Assembly (NCBI GenBank): GCA_041396045.1
Contig: JAWKZI010000003.1
Location: 124,001-188,000 of the forward strand
Reading direction: 5' to 3'
DNA: 64,000 nucleotides
Source of the DNA: SHZI01 sp041396045
GTDB lineage: Bacteria > Pseudomonadota > Gammaproteobacteria > Steroidobacterales > GCA-2729495
Part shown: positions 1 to 7,730 of the stretch, piece after piece
Position numbering within the stretch: position 1 is the first letter of the stretch
Layout: each line of letters begins with the position of its first letter
Notes under the pieces: model-generated
Databases searched by the model: none
Seen by the model: only the letters and a program-made list of their open reading frames with translations
What the model was told of the DNA's origin: nothing
Translations under genes and position numbers: made by a program

Positions 1-212
1 CCACCGGCTCCGAATGCAGCAGTCGCCAGAGAGTTTCTCGGCACCGAGCCTGGCCAGGCTGTGCTCAATGTGGATGGAGCCGCGCAGCCTGACCACATCT
101 TCGGCGCTGTAAGGACGCTCAATGCCCTTCCATCGAGGACTGTCCTGCCAGTCGCGCTGCAGTTGCCGGGCGTCAAGGCGTGATTGTTCGTTCGGTTTGC
201 GGACTGGCTCAT
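1..212 (-). pseudogene. aceA: isocitrate lyase, N-terminal part, frameshifted and cut by window edge
   Basis: Isocitrate lyase splits isocitrate into succinate and glyoxylate in the glyoxylate shunt. Read on the minus strand from an ATG at 212, the translation gives MSQSANRTNN, then after a missing base near 178 the typical lyase N-terminus with SPRWKGIERPYSAEDVV and HIEHSLARLGAEKL. Two extra bases near 28-30 break the frame again before WRLLHSEPV. The ATG has GGGAAAGA about 8 bases upstream. It lies 88 bp downstream of malate synthase on the same strand, the usual aceB-aceA order. Both breaks sit inside strongly conserved sequence, so I suspect sequence errors rather than a dead gene. The rest of the gene is outside the window. 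Confidence 0.85.
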
Positions 213-300
213 GGCCGTCTTTCCCGTTGGTTCATGTAGGTGTAAAAAGTAGTGGCTCAATGACCGGTGTTGTTGCGGCAGGTGCTAACGCCACTTGCCG

Positions 301-1950
301 TCAGGGCAGCTTCTCGTACGCTGGCAAGGTCAGAAACTCATCAAATTCGGGCTGACGAATCATGTCGCCGAACAATGCCGCAGCGGCCTCGAAGTGGCCG
401 CTTGCGAAGCGCTCTCCGCCCACTTCACTGACGATTACGGCCAGTTCTTCCTTCAGTGCGCTATCGAAGCGGGCAGCCGTTATCAGCTGACCGTCGGTCG
501 TTTGTGCGCCGTGACGGATCCATTGCCAGATCTGCGCTCTCGAAATCTCGGCTGTCGCTGCGTCTTCCATGAGGTGATAGAGGGGAACACAGCCCTGGCC
601 GCCGAGCCAGGCTTCAACGTACTGCACGCCCACCCGGATATTGTGACGAAAACCCTCATCGGTAATCGCGCCATCGGGAACTTCCAGCAAATCTGCAGCG
701 GTCACTGCAGCATCGTCACGCATAACCTCAAGCTGGTTGGGTCCGGTCATGACCGAGTTGAAGGCATCCAGTGCAATCTCGGCCAGTCCAGGATGGGCGA
801 TCCATGTCCCGTCGTGACCGGCCCTGGCCTCGCGTAACTTGTCGGCCCGCACTCGGGCCATCGCTGCCTCATTGGCAGACGGATCGTTCTTGATCGGTAT
901 CTGCGCTGCCATGCCGCCCATGGCATGCGCCCCACGCCGATGGCAGGTCCGTATCAGCAGGTCTACGTAGGACTGCAGGAAGTGCCGGTCCATCGACACG
1001 CTGCCACGGTCCGGCAACACAAAGTCACCACGGTTCCGGAATTTCTTGATGTAACTGAAAATATAGTCCCAGCGGCCACAATTGAGGCCAGCAGAGTGCT
1101 CACGCAACTCGTAAAGGATTTCGTCCATCTCGAAGGCCGCCAGAATCGTCTCGATCAGGACGGTGGCCTTGATCGTTCCGCGTTTCATGCCCAGCCAGTC
1201 CTGCGCACTGACAAAGACATCGTTCCACAACCGGGCTTCGAGATGACTCTCCAGTTTCGGCAGATAAAAATACGGACCCGTACCACGAGCAGCCAACGCC
1301 TCATGGTTGTTGGCCAGATACACAGCGAAATCGAACAAGGAGGCCGAGATGGCTTCCCCATCGACCAGCACATGCTTCTCCGGCAGGTGCCAGCCACGAG
1401 GGCGAACGAGCAACGTTGCAGTCTGCTCGTTCAGACGGTATTGCTTGCCGGTTCGCGGGTCGTTGAAACTGATGGTGCGATCGGTCGCGTCCTTGAGGTT
1501 CTGCTGACCGTGCGCGATGTTGTGCCAGGTCGGCGCGCAGGAGTCCTCAAAGTCGGCCATAAAGGTGAGCGCCCTGGAATTCAGCGCATTGATCATCATC
1601 TTGCGTTCGACCGGGCCGGTTATCTCCACCCTGCGGTCTTCCAGATCAGGCGGCACCGGAGCCACCCGCCATGAGTCAGCCCGAATGCCCCGGTTGTCGG
1701 GCAGAAAGTCCGGCAGGTTGCCTGCGTCCAGCAATGCCTGCCGGTGCCGACGCGCGGCCAGCAGGTCTACCCGACGGCGGTTGAAGTTCCGGTGCAGGAA
1801 GGCCGCCAGAGACAATGCGCGCTCGCCAAATGCACCTTTGGCATCCTCCGGGATGGCGGCCTGCACCATGGCCGGCGCGCCGTCAGCCGGTCTGGCCGTG
1901 GCTTTTTTTGCCGGAATATTTCCTGCTGTAGTGGTTCTTGCTGTTTCCAT
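301..1950 (-). CDS. aceB: malate synthase A
   Basis: Cytoplasmic malate synthase condenses glyoxylate with acetyl-CoA to malate, the second step of the glyoxylate shunt. The 549-residue length matches the A-type family. Family hallmarks are visible: RPRGWHLPEKH at about 183-193, the LNCGRWDYIFSYIKKF block near 290, and the C-terminal GCVPLYHLMEDAATAEISR region. The first 35 residues are alanine-rich and poorly conserved, so a later start is possible, but the ATG at 1950 faces the repeat-containing promoter region. It precedes aceA on the same strand and is divergent from an XRE-family regulator of the type that controls acetate and propionate metabolism, which makes co-regulation likely. Confidence 0.96.
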   Translation of the reverse strand: METARTTTAGNIPAKKATARPADGAPAMVQAAIPEDAKGAFGERALSLAAFLHRNFNRRRVDLLAARRHRQALLDAGNLPDFLPDNRGIRADSWRVAPVPPDLEDRRVEITGPVERKMMINALNSRALTFMADFEDSCAPTWHNIAHGQQNLKDATDRTISFNDPRTGKQYRLNEQTATLLVRPRGWHLPEKHVLVDGEAISASLFDFAVYLANNHEALAARGTGPYFYLPKLESHLEARLWNDVFVSAQDWLGMKRGTIKATVLIETILAAFEMDEILYELREHSAGLNCGRWDYIFSYIKKFRNRGDFVLPDRGSVSMDRHFLQSYVDLLIRTCHRRGAHAMGGMAAQIPIKNDPSANEAAMARVRADKLREARAGHDGTWIAHPGLAEIALDAFNSVMTGPNQLEVMRDDAAVTAADLLEVPDGAITDEGFRHNIRVGVQYVEAWLGGQGCVPLYHLMEDAATAEISRAQIWQWIRHGAQTTDGQLITAARFDSALKEELAVIVSEVGGERFASGHFEAAAALFGDMIRQPEFDEFLTLPAYEKLP

Positions 1951-1978
1951 TGACCCAGTCTACGATTAGTCTCGCGGT

Positions 1979-2016
1979 AAATTTCACATCGAAAATTTCA
2001 CATTGTAAATTTCACA
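1979..2016. promoter_or_regulatory. three phased direct repeats, likely operator
   Basis: The 10-mer AAATTTCACA occurs three times, at 1979-1988, 1993-2002 and 2007-2016, with starts exactly 14 bp apart. It fills the gap between divergent aceB and the XRE regulator, 29 bp from the aceB start. The exact copies and phasing suggest tandem protein binding. By analogy with RamB, which controls glyoxylate genes in actinobacteria, the neighbouring regulator is the natural candidate; that link is inference. Confidence 0.65.
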
Positions 2017-2040
2017 AGCTTGTAGCGGTCTGCCGCTTGG

Positions 2041-3627
2041 GTGCCATTTACAAAGCAAATGTCCGGGCTCCTTCGTAAAAGTCACTTTCTGGGGCCCAAG
2101 ATCCGCGGGTTGCGTAAACGCAATGGCTTGACGCTTCAGGATCTGTCGGCGCGGTGCATACAACTCGACGCCGACCTGGCCCCCTCCGTTTCATACCTGA
2201 GCATGATCGAGACCGGTCAGCGTATTCCATCGCACGAATTGCTTGATCTACTTGCGTCTGTTTTTCAGAAAGAGACCCGCTGGTTTCTCGACGAAAATCC
2301 CGAAGTCAGCCCAGGGCCTCCCCCACCCAGGCACGGTGGCGTCACACGGGTTCCATTGGAACCCGGATTCCTGTTTTCCAGGGATCTGCTTGAAGCGGCA
2401 ATTCCGGAACTGCTGGTCCAGACGGGGACCTCGGCCCGCCAGTTTGCCCATCTTCTGATTCGCTCCTACCAGGAGATGGCACAGAATGACTTTCCCGATC
2501 TGGAGCGATCCGCCGAGGAAATCGGCGAGCGACGGTTTCCACTGACCGTCGACGACCTGCTACACCTCTGTAAACGTCACGGCATAGCAATTCACTGGTT
2601 TGACCGGCGGACCTTGCTTGCCCGGGACAACGACCGCGAAGTCCGCAGCATGTTCCGTTCGTTCTTCGAACCGCCGGCAAGTATTTACATGAACCGGCAG
2701 TTGCAGAAAGATCCGGCACGCCTGAAGTTCGACCTGGCCGCACACCTTGCCCACAAGGTTCTGCACGGCGGTGACGGTCTGAAGTCTGCCCATGCAACCG
2801 GTGGTGAAATGGGCGGGAGCCCGACCGGGGCGGAACAGAACGCGACCGGCATGAACGCACAGGACGCACTGTTTGCGTGGCGGGATTTCGAGTGCAGCTT
2901 CTTTGCCGGGTCCCTGTTATGCCCCAAGCGGCCGTTCCGGCGCTTTCTGACCCGTGAGAGCTATCAGGTGAACGCCGGCATGCGTCTTGAATTGACGCCG
3001 GCCGTGATCATGCGTCGGATGACAGCCGTATCCCCCTATCGTCACTGGCATTTCTTTGATGCGTATCCACCCGGGTTTCTACGGGCTGTGTATCGGGGTA
3101 ACGGCATTCCGCTACCGTGGGGCAATCTCGCGATGGTTTCCGATCCCTGTCCACACTGGGCCGTGTTCCGCATGCTTGAGCAGGAGCGGAAGGCCCAGCC
3201 ATCCTCCCAGATCTCGGTGCTAATGGACGGCACCCGCTCACTTCTCTACTGCTGCCATTCGGTGCGAACCAAAGACATGGCCGGCAACCCGCACGTCTTG
3301 TCGGTCGGAATCGATCTGGTTCCAGCGCTGGAGTCGCAGGGCATTGATGCCGACGAAGTGGTTGCCAGCGTTAGCCGCGCGTGCCGGCGTCAAGGAGGCC
3401 AGGCAGCCGTTCCGACAGCGGCCGCGGACTCGATTCGCGCCGCCGGGAGGGTGTTGAATATTGCATGGGTCGGTACCGCACTGGACTACCCGGCAAGTGT
3501 GATCTGCCCACGCAGCAACGACTGCCCTCGAACACCAAGATGCAGAACTGCCAGCGGCGCTTCACGCGCCGCTGAAATCAATGATGTTCGCCAGCAGATT
3601 CTGAATCTGGCTTCAGACAAGGCCTGA
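2041..3627 (+). CDS. XRE-family regulator with DUF2083-type C-terminus (RamB/ScfR-like)
   Basis: Transcriptional regulator of 528 residues. Residues about 20-75 form an XRE helix-turn-helix (GPKIRGLRKRNGLTLQDLS, then SVSYLSMIETGQRIPS). A long middle region resembles the ImmA/IrrE-like domain of short-chain-fatty-acid regulators, but the zinc HExxH motif is not intact (HLAHKVLH). The C-terminus holds the cysteine cluster CPRSNDCPRTPRC typical of the DUF2083-like end of RamB/PrpR-type proteins. These relatives switch acetate, propionate and glyoxylate genes in response to acyl-CoA levels. Divergence from aceBA supports that role here. The GTG at 2041 is the longest start; ATG at 2059 (MSGLLRKSHFLGPKIR) fits the family start equally well and I see no decisive ribosome site. 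Confidence 0.85.
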   Translation: MPFTKQMSGLLRKSHFLGPKIRGLRKRNGLTLQDLSARCIQLDADLAPSVSYLSMIETGQRIPSHELLDLLASVFQKETRWFLDENPEVSPGPPPPRHGGVTRVPLEPGFLFSRDLLEAAIPELLVQTGTSARQFAHLLIRSYQEMAQNDFPDLERSAEEIGERRFPLTVDDLLHLCKRHGIAIHWFDRRTLLARDNDREVRSMFRSFFEPPASIYMNRQLQKDPARLKFDLAAHLAHKVLHGGDGLKSAHATGGEMGGSPTGAEQNATGMNAQDALFAWRDFECSFFAGSLLCPKRPFRRFLTRESYQVNAGMRLELTPAVIMRRMTAVSPYRHWHFFDAYPPGFLRAVYRGNGIPLPWGNLAMVSDPCPHWAVFRMLEQERKAQPSSQISVLMDGTRSLLYCCHSVRTKDMAGNPHVLSVGIDLVPALESQGIDADEVVASVSRACRRQGGQAAVPTAAADSIRAAGRVLNIAWVGTALDYPASVICPRSNDCPRTPRCRTASGASRAAEINDVRQQILNLASDKA

Positions 3628-3631
3628 AAAA

Positions 3632-4093
3632 TCATCCGCTGCCGGACATCGCAAGAATGATTTTTGCTTCCGCGCCGGTCACCGGGGTGACGGACAGACG
3701 ATTACCCCGTCGCAGGACCAACATGTCCGCGAGTGCTGGCACAGTGCGAAGGACGTCAAGGCCAAGCGGGCTCGCAAACTTGCTGCCAAACTGTACATCG
3801 ACGGCAAGCCATGTGGGCTCGTCCGGGCGACTCCTGCTGTCGTAGTACTCCGATTTCTGGTCAAACTGCGTCGGATCAGGGTATGCACGACCGGCAATCT
3901 TCATGGATCCGACGATCCCGGGTTTCGCGCAACTTGAGTGATAGAAGAACGCCAGGTCGCCCCTGGCAAACTCATCACGAAACATGTTGCGCACCTGGTA
4001 GTTGCGTACACCGCCCCAACTGGTTCGACGATCAGACTTCAGATGGTCGATACCGTAAACGGATGGTTCCGATTTCATCAGCCAGTAGTTCAC
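3632..4093 (-). CDS. EVE domain-containing protein
   Basis: Small soluble EVE-fold protein of the thymocyte nuclear protein 1 family, a PUA-like fold thought to bind modified bases in nucleic acids. The family signature NYWLMKSEPS at the start, then WGGVRNYQVRN, GDLAFFYHSS and GIVGSMKI, is all present. I chose the GTG at 4093 (MNYWLMKSEP, 153 residues), because homologues begin there and GGGA lies 9 bases upstream. An upstream in-frame ATG at 4204 would add 37 unconserved arginine-rich residues. It is convergent with the XRE regulator, with only 4 bp between stops. Function in this cell is unknown. Confidence 0.9.
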   Translation of the reverse strand: MNYWLMKSEPSVYGIDHLKSDRRTSWGGVRNYQVRNMFRDEFARGDLAFFYHSSCAKPGIVGSMKIAGRAYPDPTQFDQKSEYYDSRSRPDEPTWLAVDVQFGSKFASPLGLDVLRTVPALADMLVLRRGNRLSVTPVTGAEAKIILAMSGSG

Positions 4094-4169
4094 CGCAAAA
4101 TTCCCACGACTCGCAGTTTCGTGCGCAGTATATCGATCGTGGCTGATTTCTCCCCGGCGCGTGACTCCC

Positions 4170-5549
4170 CTACGACGGCACCGTCTCGACCACCTGCTCG
4201 GCACTGCGGGACTTCAGCGCGAATCCGGCGACAGCAAGCAAGGCGGTCAGGGAGCCCAGAATCAACAATGCGAGCTGGTATCCGGCAGCACCACCACCCT
4301 GTGAAGCTGCGACACCACCAATGACTGCTGCCCCGGCCAGCAGGCCGACTGACATGAATACGGTCAGCAGTCCCTGTGCCGAGCCCCGATCAGCCGCCGA
4401 CGCCTCGTTCAGAACGATGAATCTGAGCGGTGCGCCCAGCAGCGCTGAAAAGCCGAACCCGCCGATAATTCCGCCAATCACGAAGATGGCAACAGTCAGG
4501 TCGCTAAGGGCGTAGACAAGTGCGCCGATTGACACACCGGCAAGTCCAAGCTGTACGATCACGCGGGATCCGAACACATTAAGCAGCCGCCCCATCAGAG
4601 GCGCGCCAACAGTAGTCGCCAGCACGGATGGCAGCATGAGCAGGCTGGCGTTGTAGTCGGTAACACCAAGGGCCTGAACAGCCAGTGCAGGAAAGAAGGC
4701 GGTACCCGCTTCCAGAGTACCGGCACCGATGGCAATCGCCACGGTCAACTTCATCTGCATGGAACCCAGCAGTCTTGGCGGCACAATCGGGTCTGCTGCC
4801 CGACGCTCGGCACGCCAGAAAATCGGTGCGGCCACGATCCCCAGAACAACGAACGGCGCAATCGGCATGGAAGTGAGGCTGGCCACAATATTCGCGGTAT
4901 CCATTTCGGTGAATATGATGGCAATACAGGCCAGCAGAAGTGACAGGGACAAGGCCCCGGCCGCATCAAACGGCTTGCGTTTTGCAGCCCCCGAGCCCGG
5001 CAACAGCCGCAGCGATTGCCAGATCAGGACTGCAACGATCGGCAGATTGATGAGGAACAGCCAATTCCAGGAAAAGCGCAGCAGAACACCACCAAGGATC
5101 GGACCGATCAAAAAAGCAATGCCGAAGACAGCACCTAGCAGTCCGAGGGTCGGGCCGCGGCGTTCCGGCGGAAAAGAGTCACCAATTACGGCACTGGCAA
5201 CCGGAAATATGCCACCGGCGCCAAAGCCCTGAATTGCCCGCCCCAGGAGCAACACACTGAAGGACGGAGCCACCACTAGAATCAGCGATCCAAGCCCGAA
5301 CAACGCCAGATTCACAACATAGATTGAGCGCCGGCCAAAGCGGTCGGAAAGCTTTGACATCAGCGGTGTTCCAACGAGCTGGAACAGGATGTAGATATTG
5401 AAAATCCAGGCCAGGGAGCGTGTGTCGATATCGAAATCAGCCTGTATCGCCGGCATTGCCGGACCGATGATGGCCAGATCCAGTGCGCCCACCAGCACAC
5501 CCATGAAAAGAACAAACAGCAGTGGCTTCAGGTTTTTTGGAGAGTTCAA
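4170..5549 (-). CDS. MFS drug-efflux-type transporter
   Basis: Inner-membrane major facilitator of 459 residues, proton-driven efflux type (DHA2/EmrB-like). Characteristic stretches are LDLAIIGPAMPAIQADF at the N-terminus, the loop 2-3 motif SKLSDRFGRRSIYV, and GRAIQGFGAGGIFPVASAVIGD followed by PERRG. At least twelve hydrophobic segments are apparent. It lies 37 bp downstream of a TetR regulator on the same strand, so the two are probably one transcript with the pump under TetR control. The substrate cannot be read from sequence. The C-terminus after the last membrane span is short. Confidence 0.92.
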   Translation of the reverse strand: MNSPKNLKPLLFVLFMGVLVGALDLAIIGPAMPAIQADFDIDTRSLAWIFNIYILFQLVGTPLMSKLSDRFGRRSIYVVNLALFGLGSLILVVAPSFSVLLLGRAIQGFGAGGIFPVASAVIGDSFPPERRGPTLGLLGAVFGIAFLIGPILGGVLLRFSWNWLFLINLPIVAVLIWQSLRLLPGSGAAKRKPFDAAGALSLSLLLACIAIIFTEMDTANIVASLTSMPIAPFVVLGIVAAPIFWRAERRAADPIVPPRLLGSMQMKLTVAIAIGAGTLEAGTAFFPALAVQALGVTDYNASLLMLPSVLATTVGAPLMGRLLNVFGSRVIVQLGLAGVSIGALVYALSDLTVAIFVIGGIIGGFGFSALLGAPLRFIVLNEASAADRGSAQGLLTVFMSVGLLAGAAVIGGVAASQGGGAAGYQLALLILGSLTALLAVAGFALKSRSAEQVVETVPS

Positions 5550-5586
5550 AGCGAATACCCTGTATCGACGGCGTTAATGAAAATCT

Positions 5587-6231
5587 TCAATTTCCCAGCA
5601 GGCAAGTCACAGCGCGATGGAGTTCGCGCTTCACCAGGGACTTGTCGACGCGTAGTTGTGCCTGACCTGCCGCAACCTCGACCAGGCCACGAACAAGGGC
5701 AGCAACCAGGCCCGCATCTCGCCGCTTGCCCCTGAGACTCTCGGCAACGGCAGTGTTGAGCACAGTGGCCGGTGCATCGTGCAACTTCATGACCTGCTGT
5801 TGAAGGCGTGGCGCATCGCTACGAATTTCCGCCATGAATTCGAGCGTGGCATGGGCCGGACTCGTCGCAAAATCGATCTGCAGATCCAGCCATGCACCAA
5901 TCCGGTCGGCCGTATCTGTATACAAGTCACCCATCGACTTCATCTCTGCCAGATAGGCTTCCATGTCCCGCGCAACGCAGGCGAGAAGGATGAAATCCTT
6001 GTTGCCGTAATACCGGTATAGCGAGTTACGTGCCAGCCCAACGGCACTCGCGATATCGTCCATGTCGGTACACCGATAGCCCTTCTCGCGAAACAGCTGG
6101 CCGGCCGCGTCCAGAATGCGTGCCGTTTGCACGCGCACGTGCTCTTCGATACTTGTCGCGTTGATACGAGGCACAGGCAGGCACACACACCGGCAGAAGG
6201 GAGAGCCGGCTCCGAAAGCACTGGAGGCCAT
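5587..6231 (-). CDS. TetR/AcrR family regulator
   Basis: Ligand-responsive repressor. The N-terminal helix-turn-helix covers roughly residues 38-85 (RILDAAGQLFREKGY, DIASAVGLARNSLYRYYGNKDFIL), followed by a helical ligand-binding and dimerisation domain. The ATG at 6231 has AAAGG about 9 bases upstream and gives 214 residues; a GTG at 6174 would give 195 residues and remove an unconserved 19-residue leader. It is followed by the MFS transporter, the standard repressor-pump arrangement. A 31-bp inverted repeat just upstream is a good autoregulatory operator. Confidence 0.9.
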   Translation of the reverse strand: MASSAFGAGSPFCRCVCLPVPRINATSIEEHVRVQTARILDAAGQLFREKGYRCTDMDDIASAVGLARNSLYRYYGNKDFILLACVARDMEAYLAEMKSMGDLYTDTADRIGAWLDLQIDFATSPAHATLEFMAEIRSDAPRLQQQVMKLHDAPATVLNTAVAESLRGKRRDAGLVAALVRGLVEVAAGQAQLRVDKSLVKRELHRAVTCLLGN

Positions 6232-6242
6232 AAGCTGCGCCT

Positions 6243-6273
6243 TTAGCGACGTTTCGTCAATATGTGTCGCTAA
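6243..6273. promoter_or_regulatory. inverted repeat, probable TetR operator
   Basis: TTAGCGAC at 6243-6250 is perfectly inverted as GTCGCTAA at 6266-6273 with a 15-bp spacer. It starts 12 bp upstream of the TetR start codon. Size, symmetry and position match TetR-family operators. Binding by this protein is inferred. Confidence 0.6.
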
Positions 6274-6357
6274 CTTCCTCGTTCTGGTCGGTGTTGAGCG
6301 ACCGGGCGATTGCGCGTGTCTTCAGGCTCCGTTTCATGTTTTTGTGTATGCTTTGCG

Positions 6358-6378
6358 CCACCTGTCGATGACAGGTGG
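6358..6378. other. 9-bp perfect hairpin upstream of lipoprotein gene
   Basis: CCACCTGTC (6358-6366) and GACAGGTGG (6370-6378) form a perfect stem with a GAT loop, 140 bp before the lipoprotein start. There is no T run, so it is not an intrinsic terminator. It could be an operator or an mRNA leader structure. I see nothing else definite between 6274 and 6506. Confidence 0.4.
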
Positions 6379-6518
6379 TGCAGAGGGAATGGGAACTTGA
6401 GGCAGTCGGCGCTCGTTCGGATGGGGTGATCCGCAGGGCATACGGCGGCCATAGGGTGGCCGTTTCCGAGGCCTCTGAAGTTTGGTCCTTGGAAAATTCT
6501 GATTACAGGAGAATACGG

Positions 6519-6857
6519 ATGAACACAATGATTCGTCAGGCGTGGCTGGCCGTGCCGATGGCGCTGCTGCTACTTGCTGGTTGTGGTGGCAAGCCCGCCG
6601 ACAAGGCTGCCGAGGCTGCCAACAAGGCAATGGATAGTGCCTCGCAGGCAGCCGACGCTGCGAAAGACGCTGCTGGTGCGGCTGCAGATGCTGCTAGCGC
6701 AGCTTCCAGTGACGCTGCTTCGTCAATGGGCGACGCCGCATCGGACATGTCTGATGCCGCATCCGATGCCGCCTCTTCGGCAATGGATAGCGCCGGCGAC
6801 GCGATGGACGATGCTGCTGACAAGATGAATGACGCTGCCGACAAGATGAAGAACTGA
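6519..6857 (+). CDS. small alanine-rich lipoprotein with helical repeats
   Basis: A 112-residue exported lipoprotein. The signal peptide ends in the lipobox LLAGC, with the cysteine at about residue 20. The mature chain is almost entirely Ala, Asp, Ser, Met and Lys, built from degenerate repeats such as DAASDMSDAASDAA and ending DKMNDAADKMKN, which predicts one long amphipathic helix resembling Lpp-like or LEA-like proteins. The start is fixed by AGGAGA at 6507-6512, seven bases before ATG 6519. A strong terminator follows 45 bp after the stop, so the gene is monocistronic. Function is not known; a periplasmic or outer-membrane structural or stress role is plausible. Confidence 0.85.
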   Translation: MNTMIRQAWLAVPMALLLLAGCGGKPADKAAEAANKAMDSASQAADAAKDAAGAAADAASAASSDAASSMGDAASDMSDAASDAASSAMDSAGDAMDDAADKMNDAADKMKN

Positions 6858-6901
6858 GCGTAATAAAAACACTGTCCTCAACGATCTGAGGTACGAAACA
6901 G

Positions 6902-6926
6902 GGGCCGCATTTGCGGCCCTTTTTTT
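6902..6926 (+). terminator. intrinsic terminator after lipoprotein gene
   Basis: GGGCCGC (6902-6908) pairs with GCGGCCC (6913-6919) around an ATTT loop and is followed by seven T residues. It lies 45 bp after the lipoprotein stop codon. Confidence 0.9.
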
Positions 6927-6995
6927 GCGTCTGCCGATTGGCAAGCGCGAAGCCTCCAATGTATGTTGCTTCGACGGCAACCCGGAAAATACATT

Positions 6996-7685
6996 ATGAA
7001 AAGAATCATCCTTGCCATTGCACTACTCGGCGCAGCGGCCGCGAGCCAAGCCTCCGTCGTCCAGCTCGCTCTTGATACACACTATTTCGGCCGTTCCGGT
7101 TCACCATCTTCGTCAGGCATAAATCCGGGACCCGCCTTCGCCGGTGATATCGGCAGTATTGCGACACCCACTTACTGGTACGACACCGACACAGCCGAGC
7201 TCTCCGGCTCGGGCGTCACTCACCTGCGCATAGCCAGTGGCCCCACCGCGATGAGTCGCCATTTCGACCGCCTCATCACGGATCTGAACATCGTGAACGG
7301 CAGCGCTGCCGGCTCCACCGCCTATGAATGCGTGAGCGGCGGCTTCGGCGCCCTGGTGGGCGCAAACATGTGCGGAAACTATCTCTGGGGCGACAACTTC
7401 ATCGATGACAGCTCCATTACCTACTCGGGTTTGACCTTCAGTCGCATAATGGCTGGCGACGACGTAATTGCCGGAGCTCCGCAGTCCATTTCGGATTACG
7501 ATCTGCTGGTCGCGAGCTGGGATGGCAGCACCCTGACACTGGAGTCGCCGGAGTGGACCGCTGCCGGCGGTACTGCAGGTCTGCAGATGAACTTTTCCGC
7601 AGTCCCGCTGCCGGCAGCCATCTGGTTATTGGGTTCAGCTATCGGCATCCTGGGTCTGGCGCAGTTCCGCAGCCGGGCAACCTGA
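6996..7685 (+). CDS. VPLPA-CTERM sorting-domain protein
   Basis: Exported protein of 229 residues. An N-terminal signal peptide (KRIILAIALLGAAAASQAS) is followed by a Gly/Ser/Thr-rich mature domain with no recognisable enzyme motif and two cysteines. The C-terminus carries the tripartite sorting signal: VPLPAAIWLLGSA motif, a hydrophobic helix, then a short basic tail ending RSRAT. VPLPA-CTERM proteins are processed by an exosortase, so one should exist elsewhere in this genome. I chose the ATG at 6996, which opens the signal peptide. A second protein of this class occurs at 46653-47264. Confidence 0.85.
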   Translation: MKRIILAIALLGAAAASQASVVQLALDTHYFGRSGSPSSSGINPGPAFAGDIGSIATPTYWYDTDTAELSGSGVTHLRIASGPTAMSRHFDRLITDLNIVNGSAAGSTAYECVSGGFGALVGANMCGNYLWGDNFIDDSSITYSGLTFSRIMAGDDVIAGAPQSISDYDLLVASWDGSTLTLESPEWTAAGGTAGLQMNFSAVPLPAAIWLLGSAIGILGLAQFRSRAT

Positions 7686-7730
7686 GCTGAAAGCCACCAT
7701 GTGCGCCTAGGGCTTGTGTAGTCTCCCACC

